From Desulfonatronospira sp. (lineage in GTDB: Bacteria > Desulfobacterota > Desulfovibrionia > Desulfovibrionales > Desulfonatronovibrionaceae), in contig PWGS01000214.1 of the NCBI GenBank assembly GCA_003554505.1, forward strand, positions 1-8,887: DNA of 8,887 nucleotides. The letters are read 5' to 3'. Of the stretch, positions 1 to 6,335 are shown piece by piece. The notes under the pieces were generated by a model. It did no database searches, was not told where the DNA came from, and was given only the letters and a program-made list of their open reading frames with translations. The first letter of the stretch is position 1. Each line of letters opens with the position of its first letter. A program made the translations under genes and the position numbers.

Positions 1-119
1 TGGCGGATACAGGACCCAGGCTCTGGGGGTATCCCGCCCTGGGGGTACTGGGCTATATCATCGCTGTTTTCCTGAGTCTCAGGCTGGTTATGGCCATGGT
101 GCGCTCCAGGAAGAGGTGA
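1..119 (+). CDS. C-terminal end of a membrane protein, possibly UbiB/ABC1-kinase-like (partial)
   Basis: Only the last 38 codons are present, read from base 3 and closed by TGA at 117-119. The peptide has one strongly hydrophobic stretch (about LGVLGYIIAVFLSLRLVMAM) followed by a basic tail, VRSRKR. That is a membrane helix with a positive cytoplasmic end. The other two forward frames also stay open for part of this stretch, but they give no membrane-like or otherwise credible protein. A terminal helix preceded by a 'W-G-x-P-x-L-G' segment is typical of the C-terminus of bacterial UbiB/AarF-type atypical kinases (quinone biosynthesis), but the kinase domain is outside the window, so the family name is a guess. 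After the stop there are 70 bases with no clear terminator before the converging CCA-enzyme gene. Confidence 0.5.
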   Translation, partial: ADTGPRLWGYPALGVLGYIIAVFLSLRLVMAMVRSRKR

Positions 120-189
120 CGATTTACTGAGCTTCAGGGATTAATGGATTGGGGGCTTCAGGAATTCAAAAATTCGGGGATGTTGGGAT

Positions 190-1650
190 TTAAGGCTTTG
201 AGGTGCGGGTGTCTTCCTTTTGCAGGGCCTGGGACAGACTTCTGGCGTAATCCAGAATGGTACTTTCGTCTTGTATGCCGTTGTCCCTGGCCCAGGCCGT
301 GGTTTCCCGGATAATCCTTCCCACCAGGGGCCCCGGGGGGATCCCGGCGGCCTGCATAACCTGGCGGCCGTTTATAACCGGTCTGGCCTGCCCGGTGGCT
401 TCGTTCAGCAAGGGCCTGATTTTTTTCAGGGCACGCTCAATTTTTTTCTGCTGTAATTTTCCCTGCTCTTCTCCCCGGGCTGCATGATCACAGACCGAAG
501 CCCTGGCCAGAAGCGGCCAGTGAGGGTGCTCAACCATCTCCAGAATTTTCGAGGGCCGCATTTTATCGAGTCCATGCATACGCATATGGTTGGCTGCTAC
601 AGCCTGCATGGCCCTGGTAATCCTTCCTGGAAGCCTCAGCCTTTTACTCATTTCCCGGATTATGTTTTCAGCGGCGCGGTCATGACCGCGGTAGAAACCA
701 CTGCCCGGATGCCGGGCGGCGATGTCCGCCTTGCCCAGGTCATGGGTCAGCAAAGCCATATTCAAAGAGTCACGGGCAAAATGATTGGACTGGATGGCTC
801 TCAATGTGTGTCTGAATACATCACCTTCAGGATGATGTCCGGGATCATGGTGGAGTCCCTTGAGGACCTCGACCTCGGGCAGCAAAACCGGCAGAAGCCC
901 CAGGCGGTCCATGAGCCTGATGCCCCTTGCAAACTGCGGGCCGCTGAGGGAGGCCGTTTTCAGTATTTCCCGGCCCAGCCTTTCCGGAGCCACCCCGGAT
1001 AGAGCCGGAGCCAACCCGGATATAGTCCGGCCTGTTTTCTCCTCTATTTCAAAACCCAGTTCACAGGCAAGGCGAACTCCCCTGAGCATGCGCAGGGGAT
1101 CCTCGGTTATGCGGTCCCGGGGGTTTTCCACGGCCCGGATTACTCCACTGGCCAGATCCTTGTTTCCCTGGAAGGGATCCAGCAGGGGCAGGTTTTCATC
1201 CAGGGCCATGGCGTTTATGGTGAAGTCCCGGTGCCGGGCGTCTTCCGAGAACAGGCTGTGTGTTGTATCTTCCCTGTTTGGGCTGTCAGAGGGCAAAGCA
1301 TGATTTTTTCTGAAAAGAGGGGTTTCCAGATGCTGCCCCTGATGGACTATGCACAGGGTGTAAAAAATGCGGCTTTTGCCTGTTTCATAAGCTCTGAAAT
1401 GTTCATGCACAATGTCTGGAGGCATCTCCGAGGCCAGGTCAACGTCTATGACGCGGCGCTCAAGAAGAATGTCCCGTACTGCTCCTCCCACGATCAGGGA
1501 GGTATAACCATGTCTTTTCATGATGCGCATCACATCCAGGGCCGCTGCTATTCCCGGATGGTCCGGCATGCTGGAAAGACCCGGGTAAGCGTGGCTGCAT
1601 GAGGGGTGGAAGCCTGAAAACCGGCTGTGTTGTCCGGAATCAGTTGACAT
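190..1650 (-). CDS. cca: tRNA nucleotidyltransferase (CCA-adding type) with HD domain
   Basis: This is a class II nucleotidyltransferase that builds or repairs the 3' CCA of tRNA in the cytoplasm, using CTP and ATP. Visible motifs in order: GGAVRD at residues 55-60 and the metal-binding pair D69-x-D71; RHRDFTINAM at 139-148; EDPLRMLRGVRLA at about 183-195; ERLGRE at 223-228 (the nucleotide-selecting region). An HD domain follows, with HHPEGDVFRHTL at about 272-283 and HDLGK at 303-307. The C-terminal NGRQVMQAAGIPPGPLVG segment is typical of this family. The 486-residue length fits CCA enzymes with an HD domain. The start is uncertain: the ATG at 1650 has only a weak upstream AAGG, and the ATG at residue 28 (1567-1569) would remove a 27-residue non-conserved extension but has no better ribosome site. 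Poly(A) polymerase or a CC-only or A-only enzyme cannot be excluded from motifs alone. The downstream tRNA-Thr encodes its own CCA, so a repair role is plausible. Confidence 0.93.
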   Translation of the reverse strand: MSTDSGQHSRFSGFHPSCSHAYPGLSSMPDHPGIAAALDVMRIMKRHGYTSLIVGGAVRDILLERRVIDVDLASEMPPDIVHEHFRAYETGKSRIFYTLCIVHQGQHLETPLFRKNHALPSDSPNREDTTHSLFSEDARHRDFTINAMALDENLPLLDPFQGNKDLASGVIRAVENPRDRITEDPLRMLRGVRLACELGFEIEEKTGRTISGLAPALSGVAPERLGREILKTASLSGPQFARGIRLMDRLGLLPVLLPEVEVLKGLHHDPGHHPEGDVFRHTLRAIQSNHFARDSLNMALLTHDLGKADIAARHPGSGFYRGHDRAAENIIREMSKRLRLPGRITRAMQAVAANHMRMHGLDKMRPSKILEMVEHPHWPLLARASVCDHAARGEEQGKLQQKKIERALKKIRPLLNEATGQARPVINGRQVMQAAGIPPGPLVGRIIRETTAWARDNGIQDESTILDYARSLSQALQKEDTRTSKP

Positions 1651-1687
1651 TGATCAGGTATTGCCTTTTATGGTTTGAGGATTAACC

Positions 1688-1726
1688 GGTTTTCGTCCGG
1701 AAAGTGTTTCTTTATGGATGAAAACC
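1688..1726. other. Long imperfect hairpin upstream of the CCA-enzyme gene
   Basis: GGTTTTCGTCC (1688-1698) pairs with GGATGAAAACC (1716-1726) across a 17-base loop. Read as + strand RNA, all 11 positions pair, with one G-U wobble; read as minus-strand RNA the same position is an A-C mismatch. The left arm is also part of the motif shared with 6015-6038. There is no T-run after it on either strand, so it is not a standard terminator. It lies in the 176-base gap between the NlpC/P60 gene stop and the CCA-enzyme start. Confidence 0.5.
1689..1713 (-). repeat. Copy 1 of a shared intergenic motif (GTTTTCrTCCGGAAA core)
   Basis: About 20 of 25 aligned positions match copy 2 at 6015-6038, including GTTTTC, TCCGGAAA and TTCTTT. 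In gene orientation the core reads TTTCCGGACGAAAAC and ends 38 bases before the ATG at 1650. Copy 2 sits at nearly the same distance (36 bases) before the CBS gene. This may be a protein-binding site, a promoter-proximal element or a small dispersed repeat; the sequence alone does not decide. Confidence 0.45.
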
Positions 1727-1826
1727 AACTGTGAACAACCGGTCAGGTAATGCAAACCTCGCCATTGATGCGCCCTGGATGGTTGAAATATGCAAACCTG
1801 ATTTCAGGATTCTGCCTGCTGTCTGA

Positions 1827-2582
1827 CTACAGATAGGACCTGGCTCCCAGGTAACGGCTGCGGAAATAGGAAGATGAAAGGCTGCCCCTGGTGACGTCGC
1901 GCCCGCTGGAAGGGGCGTGAATGAATCTGCCGTTGCCGATATAGATGCCTACATGGGTCACTTTGCCGCTGCCGCGGGTATCGAAGAATACCAGGTCGCC
2001 CTTTTTAAGGGCGTCGCGGGATACCGGGGTGCCGGTGCGGTACTGCCTGGCCGCCACCCTGGGAAGATCCAGGCCGTTGTGGCGGTAAACCACCATGGTC
2101 AGTCCGCTGCAGTCAAACCCGGAATCCGGGGAGGACCCTCCCCACTTATAGGGCACGCCGATGAACTCCCGGGCTGTATTCACAAGCCGTCTCCGGACAT
2201 AATCGGTGCCTTTTTCAGCCACCCGGGCCGAAGGATAACTTTCTGGAACCACGACAAAGTATTCCTGCAGCACCTCGCGGCTCCTGAGTTCCTTAGCCTT
2301 TTGCCCGGCCTGGCCGTGGCTGGAAAAGTTGCCGACACGGACCTTGTACAGACCGTCCCTGTCCTGAAAGTAATAAGCTTCCAGGCCCTGCTGTTCCAGT
2401 TTTTCCATAAGGGATACGGCATTGTCCAGAACAGAAAAGGCTCCAGCCTGGATGCTGTACTGCATACTGTCCAGCCGGGCCTCAGGGGGAGGGTGATCCA
2501 GTGCGGGCTCCCTTGGCGCGCAGGCGCAAAGCAGAACAATTATAAGCAGCAGATTGAGAATGCCGGGAAGGTGTTTCAGCAT
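1827..2582 (-). CDS. SPOR-domain NlpC/P60 peptidoglycan endopeptidase lipoprotein
   Basis: This is a predicted envelope lipoprotein of 251 residues that trims cell-wall stem peptides. The N-terminus has a hydrophobic signal (residues 8-20) ending in L-C-A-C, so Cys21 is the likely lipidated residue. A SPOR-type segment follows (about 40-112: YSIQAGAF, then GLYKVRVGNF), a fold known to bind glycan strands lacking stem peptides at division sites. The NlpC/P60 domain fills about 130-251, with GVPYKWGG at 142-149, catalytic Cys158 in GFDCSGL, His210 in THVGIY and His222 in RFIHAP. The full triad is present, so it should be active. The stop is TAG at 1827-1829. Upstream bases give only a weak ribosome site (GGGAAA is too distant and GGA too close to the ATG). 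It is transcribed divergently from the ParA-like gene. The usual NlpC/P60 bond is D-Glu to diaminopimelate; that is family knowledge, not seen here. Confidence 0.92.
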   Translation of the reverse strand: MLKHLPGILNLLLIIVLLCACAPREPALDHPPPEARLDSMQYSIQAGAFSVLDNAVSLMEKLEQQGLEAYYFQDRDGLYKVRVGNFSSHGQAGQKAKELRSREVLQEYFVVVPESYPSARVAEKGTDYVRRRLVNTAREFIGVPYKWGGSSPDSGFDCSGLTMVVYRHNGLDLPRVAARQYRTGTPVSRDALKKGDLVFFDTRGSGKVTHVGIYIGNGRFIHAPSSGRDVTRGSLSSSYFRSRYLGARSYL

Positions 2583-2624
2583 TCCGGATTATTTCCCGAT
2601 TTCACAGTCAGTGTCAAGAGACGT

Positions 2625-2672
2625 CTGCAAAAAGGAAGTGCCCCCAGTTCTGCGCGATTTTGCTTTTTGCAG
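2625..2672. repeat. Perfect 10-bp inverted repeat in a divergent intergenic region
   Basis: CTGCAAAAAG (2625-2634) is repeated inverted as CTTTTTGCAG (2663-2672), separated by 28 bases. It lies between the divergent NlpC/P60 and ParA-like genes (spacer 2583-2810), so a terminator role is unlikely. A pair of operator half-sites or a 5' leader structure of the minus-strand gene is possible. The arms do not extend beyond 10 bp, apart from GAC (2620-2622) and GTC (2682-2684) a few bases outside. Confidence 0.5.
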
Positions 2673-2810
2673 TTATATTTCGTCTGGTTCCACCTTGTCA
2701 GGCATTGACTAAACAGGCAGGTTGAGCTTATGTACTTACGGACTGAATTTTAAAAAATCTGTAGCCGGGTTTGTTCAGCAGGCCTTATATTATATGCCGG
2801 TTTATAATTT

Positions 2811-3611
2811 ATGAGCAGGATAATTGCCTTTTCCAATTACAAGGGCGGTGTAGGAAAGACCACCAGTGTGGTCAATACGGCTCATGTTCTTGCTATGGAG
2901 GGTTATAAAGTACTGGTTGTCGACCTGGATCCCCAGGGCAACTCCACCTTGACCCTGAGCCGCAGCAATCCCTTTGATCACGAATATTCCGTGGGCAACC
3001 TCCTGGCGAATCGAGATCTTACCACTGAAAAATGCCTGGTGCACACTCCTTACAGTGTAGATCTCATCCCGGCCAATCTGCATACCTATTCTCTGGTGGC
3101 AGGACTTCCGGCCAATTCAGCCAAACGAATCTTCGGCCTGAAAAACAAGCTTGCAGAGTTTGCAGAATCAGGCGGCAACCATGATTACATCCTGGTGGAC
3201 TGTCCTCCGCAGATTGAAGGCGCCCTTATTACCAACGCCATAGCCGCTTCCGACTATTACATACTTCCCATAGAAGGCGAGTCCGTATATGCCCTGCAGG
3301 GTGTAGGACATCTCATGCAGGCCATGGAGGCCATCAGGGAGGACAGCAACTCTGGAATACGCCTCCTTGGAGCTTTGATTACCATGTTCGACAGCCGGAC
3401 CACAGCTGCAAAGACAGTGCGTGAAGCCATTGAAAAATATTTTCAGGATATGCTTTTCAACAGTGTTGTCCGCAGGAATACAGTCATCAATAAAGCCAAC
3501 CTGAGCAACAGGTGTGTCTGTGATATGGAGCCCAGGTCCGCAGGATGCCATGATTATAAGGCCTTTGCCCGGGAAATGGTGGACAGGCTGGATCAAATGC
3601 AGAGGCATTAA
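2811..3611 (+). CDS. Orphan ParA/Soj-family ATPase
   Basis: This 266-residue deviant-Walker ATPase belongs to the ParA/MinD superfamily, whose members dimerise on ATP, bind DNA non-specifically and move or space cargo. The deviant Walker A is KGGVGKTT at 11-18, with signature Lys11 and Lys16. The A' motif is VDLDPQGN at 37-44 and Walker B is ILVDCPP at 127-133 (Asp130). The C-terminal VRRNTVINKA segment (about 220-229) and EPRSAGCHDY (240-249) match ParA rather than MinD, and there is no obvious C-terminal membrane-targeting helix. It lacks the N-terminal HTH of large plasmid ParA proteins and is close in length to Soj. The ATG at 2811 is fixed by the Walker A box beginning at residue 11; no good Shine-Dalgarno precedes it. 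No parB-like gene follows; the neighbour 106 bases downstream is a basic coiled-coil/TPR protein, so cargo positioning rather than chromosome partition is inferred. Confidence 0.9.
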   Translation: MSRIIAFSNYKGGVGKTTSVVNTAHVLAMEGYKVLVVDLDPQGNSTLTLSRSNPFDHEYSVGNLLANRDLTTEKCLVHTPYSVDLIPANLHTYSLVAGLPANSAKRIFGLKNKLAEFAESGGNHDYILVDCPPQIEGALITNAIAASDYYILPIEGESVYALQGVGHLMQAMEAIREDSNSGIRLLGALITMFDSRTTAAKTVREAIEKYFQDMLFNSVVRRNTVINKANLSNRCVCDMEPRSAGCHDYKAFAREMVDRLDQMQRH

Positions 3612-3643
3612 AGCTGCTTTTTTTACCGCCCCAACTCTTAAAC

Positions 3644-3671
3644 AGGGTCTGGCTTTCAGCCCCTTGTCCCT
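3644..3671 (+). other. Imperfect hairpin between parA-like and coiled-coil genes
   Basis: An inner stem GGCT/AGCC (3651-3654, 3658-3661) with a 3-base loop is enclosed by AGGG (3644-3647) and CCCT (3668-3671) through an asymmetric internal loop. It lies in the 106-base gap before the coiled-coil gene. A run of seven T (3618-3624) precedes it instead of following it, so it does not look like a terminator. It might tune expression of the second gene, but the structure is weak. Confidence 0.25.
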
Positions 3672-3706
3672 GACATATAAAACAAGAGAAAATACCAACA
3701 CACTCC

Positions 3707-3711
3707 AAGGA
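3707..3711 (+). promoter_or_regulatory. Ribosome binding site that sets the start of the coiled-coil/TPR gene
   Basis: AAGGA lies 6 bases before the ATG at 3718. The reading frame is open much further upstream (from 3514), but that part overlaps the ParA-like gene and encodes an unconserved-looking sequence. The ribosome site and the change to a lysine/glutamine-rich sequence both favour 3718. Confidence 0.8.
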
Positions 3712-3717
3712 AATTTT

Positions 3718-4905
3718 ATGGCCAAGCAGAAGCAAAGCAAACAGAGCAGGCAAAGCAAGAAAAAAAGATTTCAGAATGAAAGCGGCCAAGCCTTGAAAAG
3801 TCTGCTCAATGATCAGGTGGAAACAAGCCTGAAAAGGGAGATCAGCATTTCCCACGGAGATAGTGTATCTGTCACCGGGGGGCAGCTTGACTCTAAGCAG
3901 GCTTTTCATGAGGGGAATATAAAGGAATCAGAAGCACAGCCAGCTGTTGAAGGGCAGAATCACAGAAAAATGCCCGGCTCCAGGGAGACCAAGGCCCGGA
4001 TCATGGAGCGCATGCAAAAGCTTCTGGAGGAAATGGAACGTCTGGAGGAGGACTACAGTTATATCCGGACCCAGCTTGACCAGGCCATGCAGCACAGGAA
4101 GGAATATGACCGGAAAATGGATCAGCTTCAAACCGCCAAGGAAAGGCTGGAAGACGAGATAGCCAGGAAAGACATGTTGTTGTCTCAGCACCAGAGCAGG
4201 GAACTTGAGCTTGAATCCCAGCTGAACGAGAATATTCAGGCTCGGGAAGCTCTGGAACAGAAACTGCATGAAAAAGATGAAAGTCTTAAGCAGGAGGTCC
4301 AGGAAAAAAACGGCCTGGCCTCAGAGGTGGAATCGCTGAAGGCGAATACAGATGAGCTGCAGGAAAAGGTGTCCCGCCTGGAGCATCAGAACAAGGTCCT
4401 TGAAGGCGAAAAAAAGGAGCTTCTGGACAATCTTGAGAAGATGAAAAAGAAAAACAAAGATGAAGAAATACAAAAGGAAACCGGAGGGCAAATGTCCGTA
4501 AACGAGTGGAAAAAGAAAGCCGACAGCCTGTGGAACGGAGTAAGCTATTCAGCGCCGCAGCAGGCAATAGATTTTTTGACTGCAGCCATTGAACAAAATC
4601 CGCAACGGGCTGAACTGCATAATGACCGGGGGCTTGCCAATATGGACGAGTACAGGATGCAGGAGTCCCTGAACGATTTCAGCACAGCAATCAATCTAAA
4701 GCCTGATTTCGGCGAAGCCTACCATAATCGTGGGGTGGTCCTGCTGAAGCTGGGCAAGGAATTCGCAGCCAGAAAAGATTTTCAGATGGCTGCTTCTCAC
4801 GGCGTCTGGATGGGATTCAATTATATGCAGCAGCCAAAGCACTCTCCTGGCGTACTGGAAAAGATACTTGCAGCGCTGGGGATAAGAAAAGGCAGACAGA
4901 CATGA
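3718..4905 (+). CDS. Coiled-coil and TPR protein with basic N-terminus, putative ParA partner
   Basis: I do not recognise a named family for this 395-residue, soluble, low-complexity protein. Residues 1-17 are strongly basic and Q/S/K-rich ([17 protein letters not shown]). Residues 18-90 look disordered. Residues about 92-255 form a long heptad-like coiled coil rich in E, K, Q and L. Residues about 269-365 hold two to three TPR-like units with the typical A..F..AI..NP and NRG.. patterns ([39 protein letters not shown]). There is no signal peptide or membrane helix. It lies 106 bases after the ParA-like gene, and its stop overlaps the wrbA start, so the three are probably co-transcribed. Partners of ParA-type ATPases commonly carry a Lys/Arg-rich N-terminal tail that stimulates ATP hydrolysis, and coiled coils that oligomerise. 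That makes this a candidate adaptor between the ATPase and an unknown cargo; the role is inference. Confidence 0.85.
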   Translation: MAKQKQSKQSRQSKKKRFQNESGQALKSLLNDQVETSLKREISISHGDSVSVTGGQLDSKQAFHEGNIKESEAQPAVEGQNHRKMPGSRETKARIMERMQKLLEEMERLEEDYSYIRTQLDQAMQHRKEYDRKMDQLQTAKERLEDEIARKDMLLSQHQSRELELESQLNENIQAREALEQKLHEKDESLKQEVQEKNGLASEVESLKANTDELQEKVSRLEHQNKVLEGEKKELLDNLEKMKKKNKDEEIQKETGGQMSVNEWKKKADSLWNGVSYSAPQQAIDFLTAAIEQNPQRAELHNDRGLANMDEYRMQESLNDFSTAINLKPDFGEAYHNRGVVLLKLGKEFAARKDFQMAASHGVWMGFNYMQQPKHSPGVLEKILAALGIRKGRQT

Positions 4906-5510
4906 TTATAAAAGTGGTATTTTATTCCATGTATGGACATGTGCTGGCCATGGCCCGCGCCGCGGCAGAGGGAGCATCCAGAGTCAGCGGAGCCAGGGTG
5001 GATCTTAGAAGAGTGCCTGAAACCCTTAGCCGGGATATTCTGGAAAAAATGGGAGCCCTGGAAGCCGCAAAAGAAATGCAGGACATACCCGTCTGCACGG
5101 TGGATGAACTGCAGGAGGCCCAGGGCATTATATTCGGGACCCCCACGCGATTCGGCAATATGTGCGGGCAGATGCGGCAGTTCCTGGACGGGACAGGCCA
5201 GTTGTGGGCCCAAGGAGCCCTGGTGGGCAAGGTTGGAAGCGTTTTTACCAGCAGCGCCACTCAGCATGGAGGTCAGGAGTCCACCATTCTCAGTTTTCAC
5301 GTCACCCTGCTGCATCAAGGCATGGTAGTGGTGGGCCTGCCGTATACCTTTCAGGGGCAGATGGGCACTCAAGAGGTGACCGGCGGATCACCCTACGGAG
5401 CATCTACTATTGCCGGCAGCGATGGCTCGCGGATGCCCAGTCAAAACGAACTGGACGCGGCCAGGTTTCAAGGCGAGCACGCAGCGAATATTGCGGCCAG
5501 GCTGGCCTGA
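4902..5510 (+). CDS. wrbA: WrbA-type NAD(P)H:quinone oxidoreductase
   Basis: This flavodoxin-like FMN enzyme reduces quinones by two electrons with NAD(P)H in the cytoplasm, avoiding semiquinone radicals. At 202 residues it has the family's usual length. The FMN phosphate loop is SMYGHV (9-14) after a hydrophobic first strand. [20 protein letters not shown] (79-98), [10 protein letters not shown] (117-126) and [12 protein letters not shown] (161-172), followed by [20 protein letters not shown], are characteristic WrbA signatures. The ATG overlaps the stop of the coiled-coil gene as ATGA (4902-4905), and AAAGG about 9 bases upstream supports this start. The overlap implies translational coupling with the ParA/coiled-coil pair, an unexpected partner for a redox enzyme. 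It ends 27 bases from the converging CBS gene. Confidence 0.95.
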   Translation: MIIKVVFYSMYGHVLAMARAAAEGASRVSGARVDLRRVPETLSRDILEKMGALEAAKEMQDIPVCTVDELQEAQGIIFGTPTRFGNMCGQMRQFLDGTGQLWAQGALVGKVGSVFTSSATQHGGQESTILSFHVTLLHQGMVVVGLPYTFQGQMGTQEVTGGSPYGASTIAGSDGSRMPSQNELDAARFQGEHAANIAARLA

Positions 5511-5527
5511 GCCTTTTCCAGCAGGCC
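5504..5527. terminator. Possible weak bidirectional terminator between wrbA and the CBS gene
   Basis: GGCCTG (5504-5509) and CAGGCC (5522-5527) form a 6-bp inverted repeat with a 12-base loop, spanning the wrbA stop. The + strand downstream sequence is only moderately T-rich (ATTTATTT at 5531-5538) and the minus side has no T-run. The convergent layout makes a shared terminator plausible, but the structure is marginal. Confidence 0.25.
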
Positions 5528-5537
5528 CGGATTTATT

Positions 5538-5978
5538 TCAGGACAGCTCATGATCCTGGCCCAGGGCGTCCATGAGGCTTATGGTCAGGCTTAAAAAGTC
5601 TGCCTCAGTGAGTATTCCCACCAGTCTGCCGTTTATCACCACCGGCAGACAGCCATACTTGTGCTCCAGAAGCAAGCCGGCAGCATCCCTGAGGTTATCA
5701 TCCGGGTGGATGGTTTTGACCCTGGTGTTCATGATTTCCTGAACCGGAATGCCCATATCCAGTTCTTCCTGGGTTTGACTGTCCACGCCTGCCAGTTTGG
5801 AAACCGTGGCTGAAAGAATGTCGCGGTGGGTGATCAGGCCGGTAAAACTCATATCGTGATCCACTATGGGGATATGCCTGATACGGGCCAGATCCATGAG
5901 CGACCTGGCCAGGGCCAGGTTGTCCGTTGCCTGCAGAGTAAAAATATCCCGGGTCATGAGGTCCTTTACAGTAAGCAT
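5538..5978 (-). CDS. Stand-alone tandem CBS-domain protein
   Basis: This small cytoplasmic protein of 146 residues consists of one Bateman module. CBS1 covers about 1-58, with VKDLMTRD at 4-11 and HIPIVDHDMSFTGLITHRDI at 35-54. CBS2 covers about 78-132, with VQEIMNTRV at 79-87 and GCLPVVINGRLVGILTEADF at 109-128. Such modules bind adenosine nucleotides (AMP, ATP or SAM) and usually act as sensors on a partner; no partner domain is fused here, so the target is unknown. The ATG at 5976-5978 has AGGAAA with a suitable gap in gene orientation, supporting the start. The gene converges on wrbA. A motif shared with the CCA-enzyme gene lies 36 bases upstream of its ATG. Confidence 0.9.
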   Translation of the reverse strand: MLTVKDLMTRDIFTLQATDNLALARSLMDLARIRHIPIVDHDMSFTGLITHRDILSATVSKLAGVDSQTQEELDMGIPVQEIMNTRVKTIHPDDNLRDAAGLLLEHKYGCLPVVINGRLVGILTEADFLSLTISLMDALGQDHELS

Positions 5979-6014
5979 AATTTCCTGCCTTGATTTGTCT
6001 TGCGTAACTGTTTA

Positions 6015-6038
6015 GTTTTCATCCGGAAACGGTTCTTT
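6015..6038 (-). repeat. Copy 2 of a shared intergenic motif (GTTTTCrTCCGGAAA core)
   Basis: This copy aligns with 1689-1713 with one gap and few mismatches. It contains a compact hairpin: GTTTTC (6015-6020), loop ATCC, GGAAAC (6025-6030), with one wobble pair on the + strand. In the orientation of the CBS gene the core reads TTTCCGGATGAAAAC and ends 36 bases before the ATG. Confidence 0.45.
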
Positions 6039-6323
6039 TTCCTTTTTGCTGCGCCTGCCACGCGCCTCGCATGATCAATCTGCACAATTATCCGTCAACC
6101 GCAATATACCCCACCCGACAAAAACCCTCATTACCCTTGCCTTGTGCGATAGTCAAACAATCTATGGACCCTGTCTCAGGCAAGTGCAGCCAGTTTATTG
6201 GTTATCATGCTGTGCAAAAATTAAAAATGGACAGAGGTGGAAAAAATTTCTAGAAGGGAAGCCGGATTACGGCTGCGTTGCTGGTTGTTCATGGTGTGAA
6301 TGCATTCAATTCAATTGTTGTCC

Positions 6324-6329
6324 GGGGTG
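6324..6329 (+). promoter_or_regulatory. Ribosome binding site supporting a TTG start for pcm
   Basis: GGGGTG lies 6 bases before the TTG at 6336 and is close to the consensus GAGGTG. The first ATG in frame is at residue 12, directly at the conserved 'MV-x-x-Q-I' segment, which would leave the protein too short at its N-terminus. The TTG start is therefore preferred. Confidence 0.6.
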
Positions 6330-6335
6330 TAAAAA

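Larger units (their letters stand above)
5979..6335. other. 357-base intergenic region without a convincing gene
   Basis: This spacer separates the divergent CBS and isoaspartate methyltransferase genes. It holds the shared motif at 6015-6038, a 7-bp inverted repeat CTTGCCT/AGGCAAG (6136-6142, 6178-6184), a small hairpin AGCCG-GATTA-CGGCT (6260-6274), and an A-rich stretch near 6215-6250. AGAGGTGG at about 6233-6240 resembles a strong ribosome site, but no start codon with a useful reading frame follows it. One + strand frame stays open from a TTG at 6046 to a TGA at 6337-6339, giving a cysteine-rich C-terminus; it is treated as a finding, not a gene. Promoters for the two flanking genes must lie here, but no clear -35/-10 pair was identified. 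Confidence 0.6.

Noticed and set aside
162..175. GAATT-CAAA-AATTC hairpin after the partial first gene
   Set aside because: Only 5 A-T-rich pairs and followed by GGGGAT rather than a T-run, so not a credible terminator.
484..1002. 172-codon + strand frame opposite the CCA-enzyme gene
   Set aside because: It lies wholly antisense to a gene with all family motifs, and its protein is proline/histidine-rich without domain features.
1917..2708. 263-codon + strand frame opposite the NlpC/P60 gene
   Set aside because: It mirrors a gene with a complete catalytic triad; its own sequence shows no motif and a GC-driven lack of stops explains its length.
2803..2808. TATAAT just before the ParA-like ATG
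   Set aside because: Perfect -10 sequence, but transcription would then start inside the gene and there is no -35 at the right distance.
3609..3624. T-run after the ParA-like stop as a terminator
   Set aside because: The stem before the seven T (AAAGC-T-GCTTT) cannot form with a proper loop, and the next gene seems to belong to the same unit.
3514..3717. Upstream in-frame extension of the coiled-coil gene
   Set aside because: It overlaps the ParA-like gene and reads unlike the rest of the protein; AAGGA before 3718 gives a clear start.
3168..3758. 196-codon minus-strand frame across the ParA-like gene end
   Set aside because: It is antisense to the conserved ATPase and the start of the coiled-coil gene, with no ribosome site or recognisable motif.
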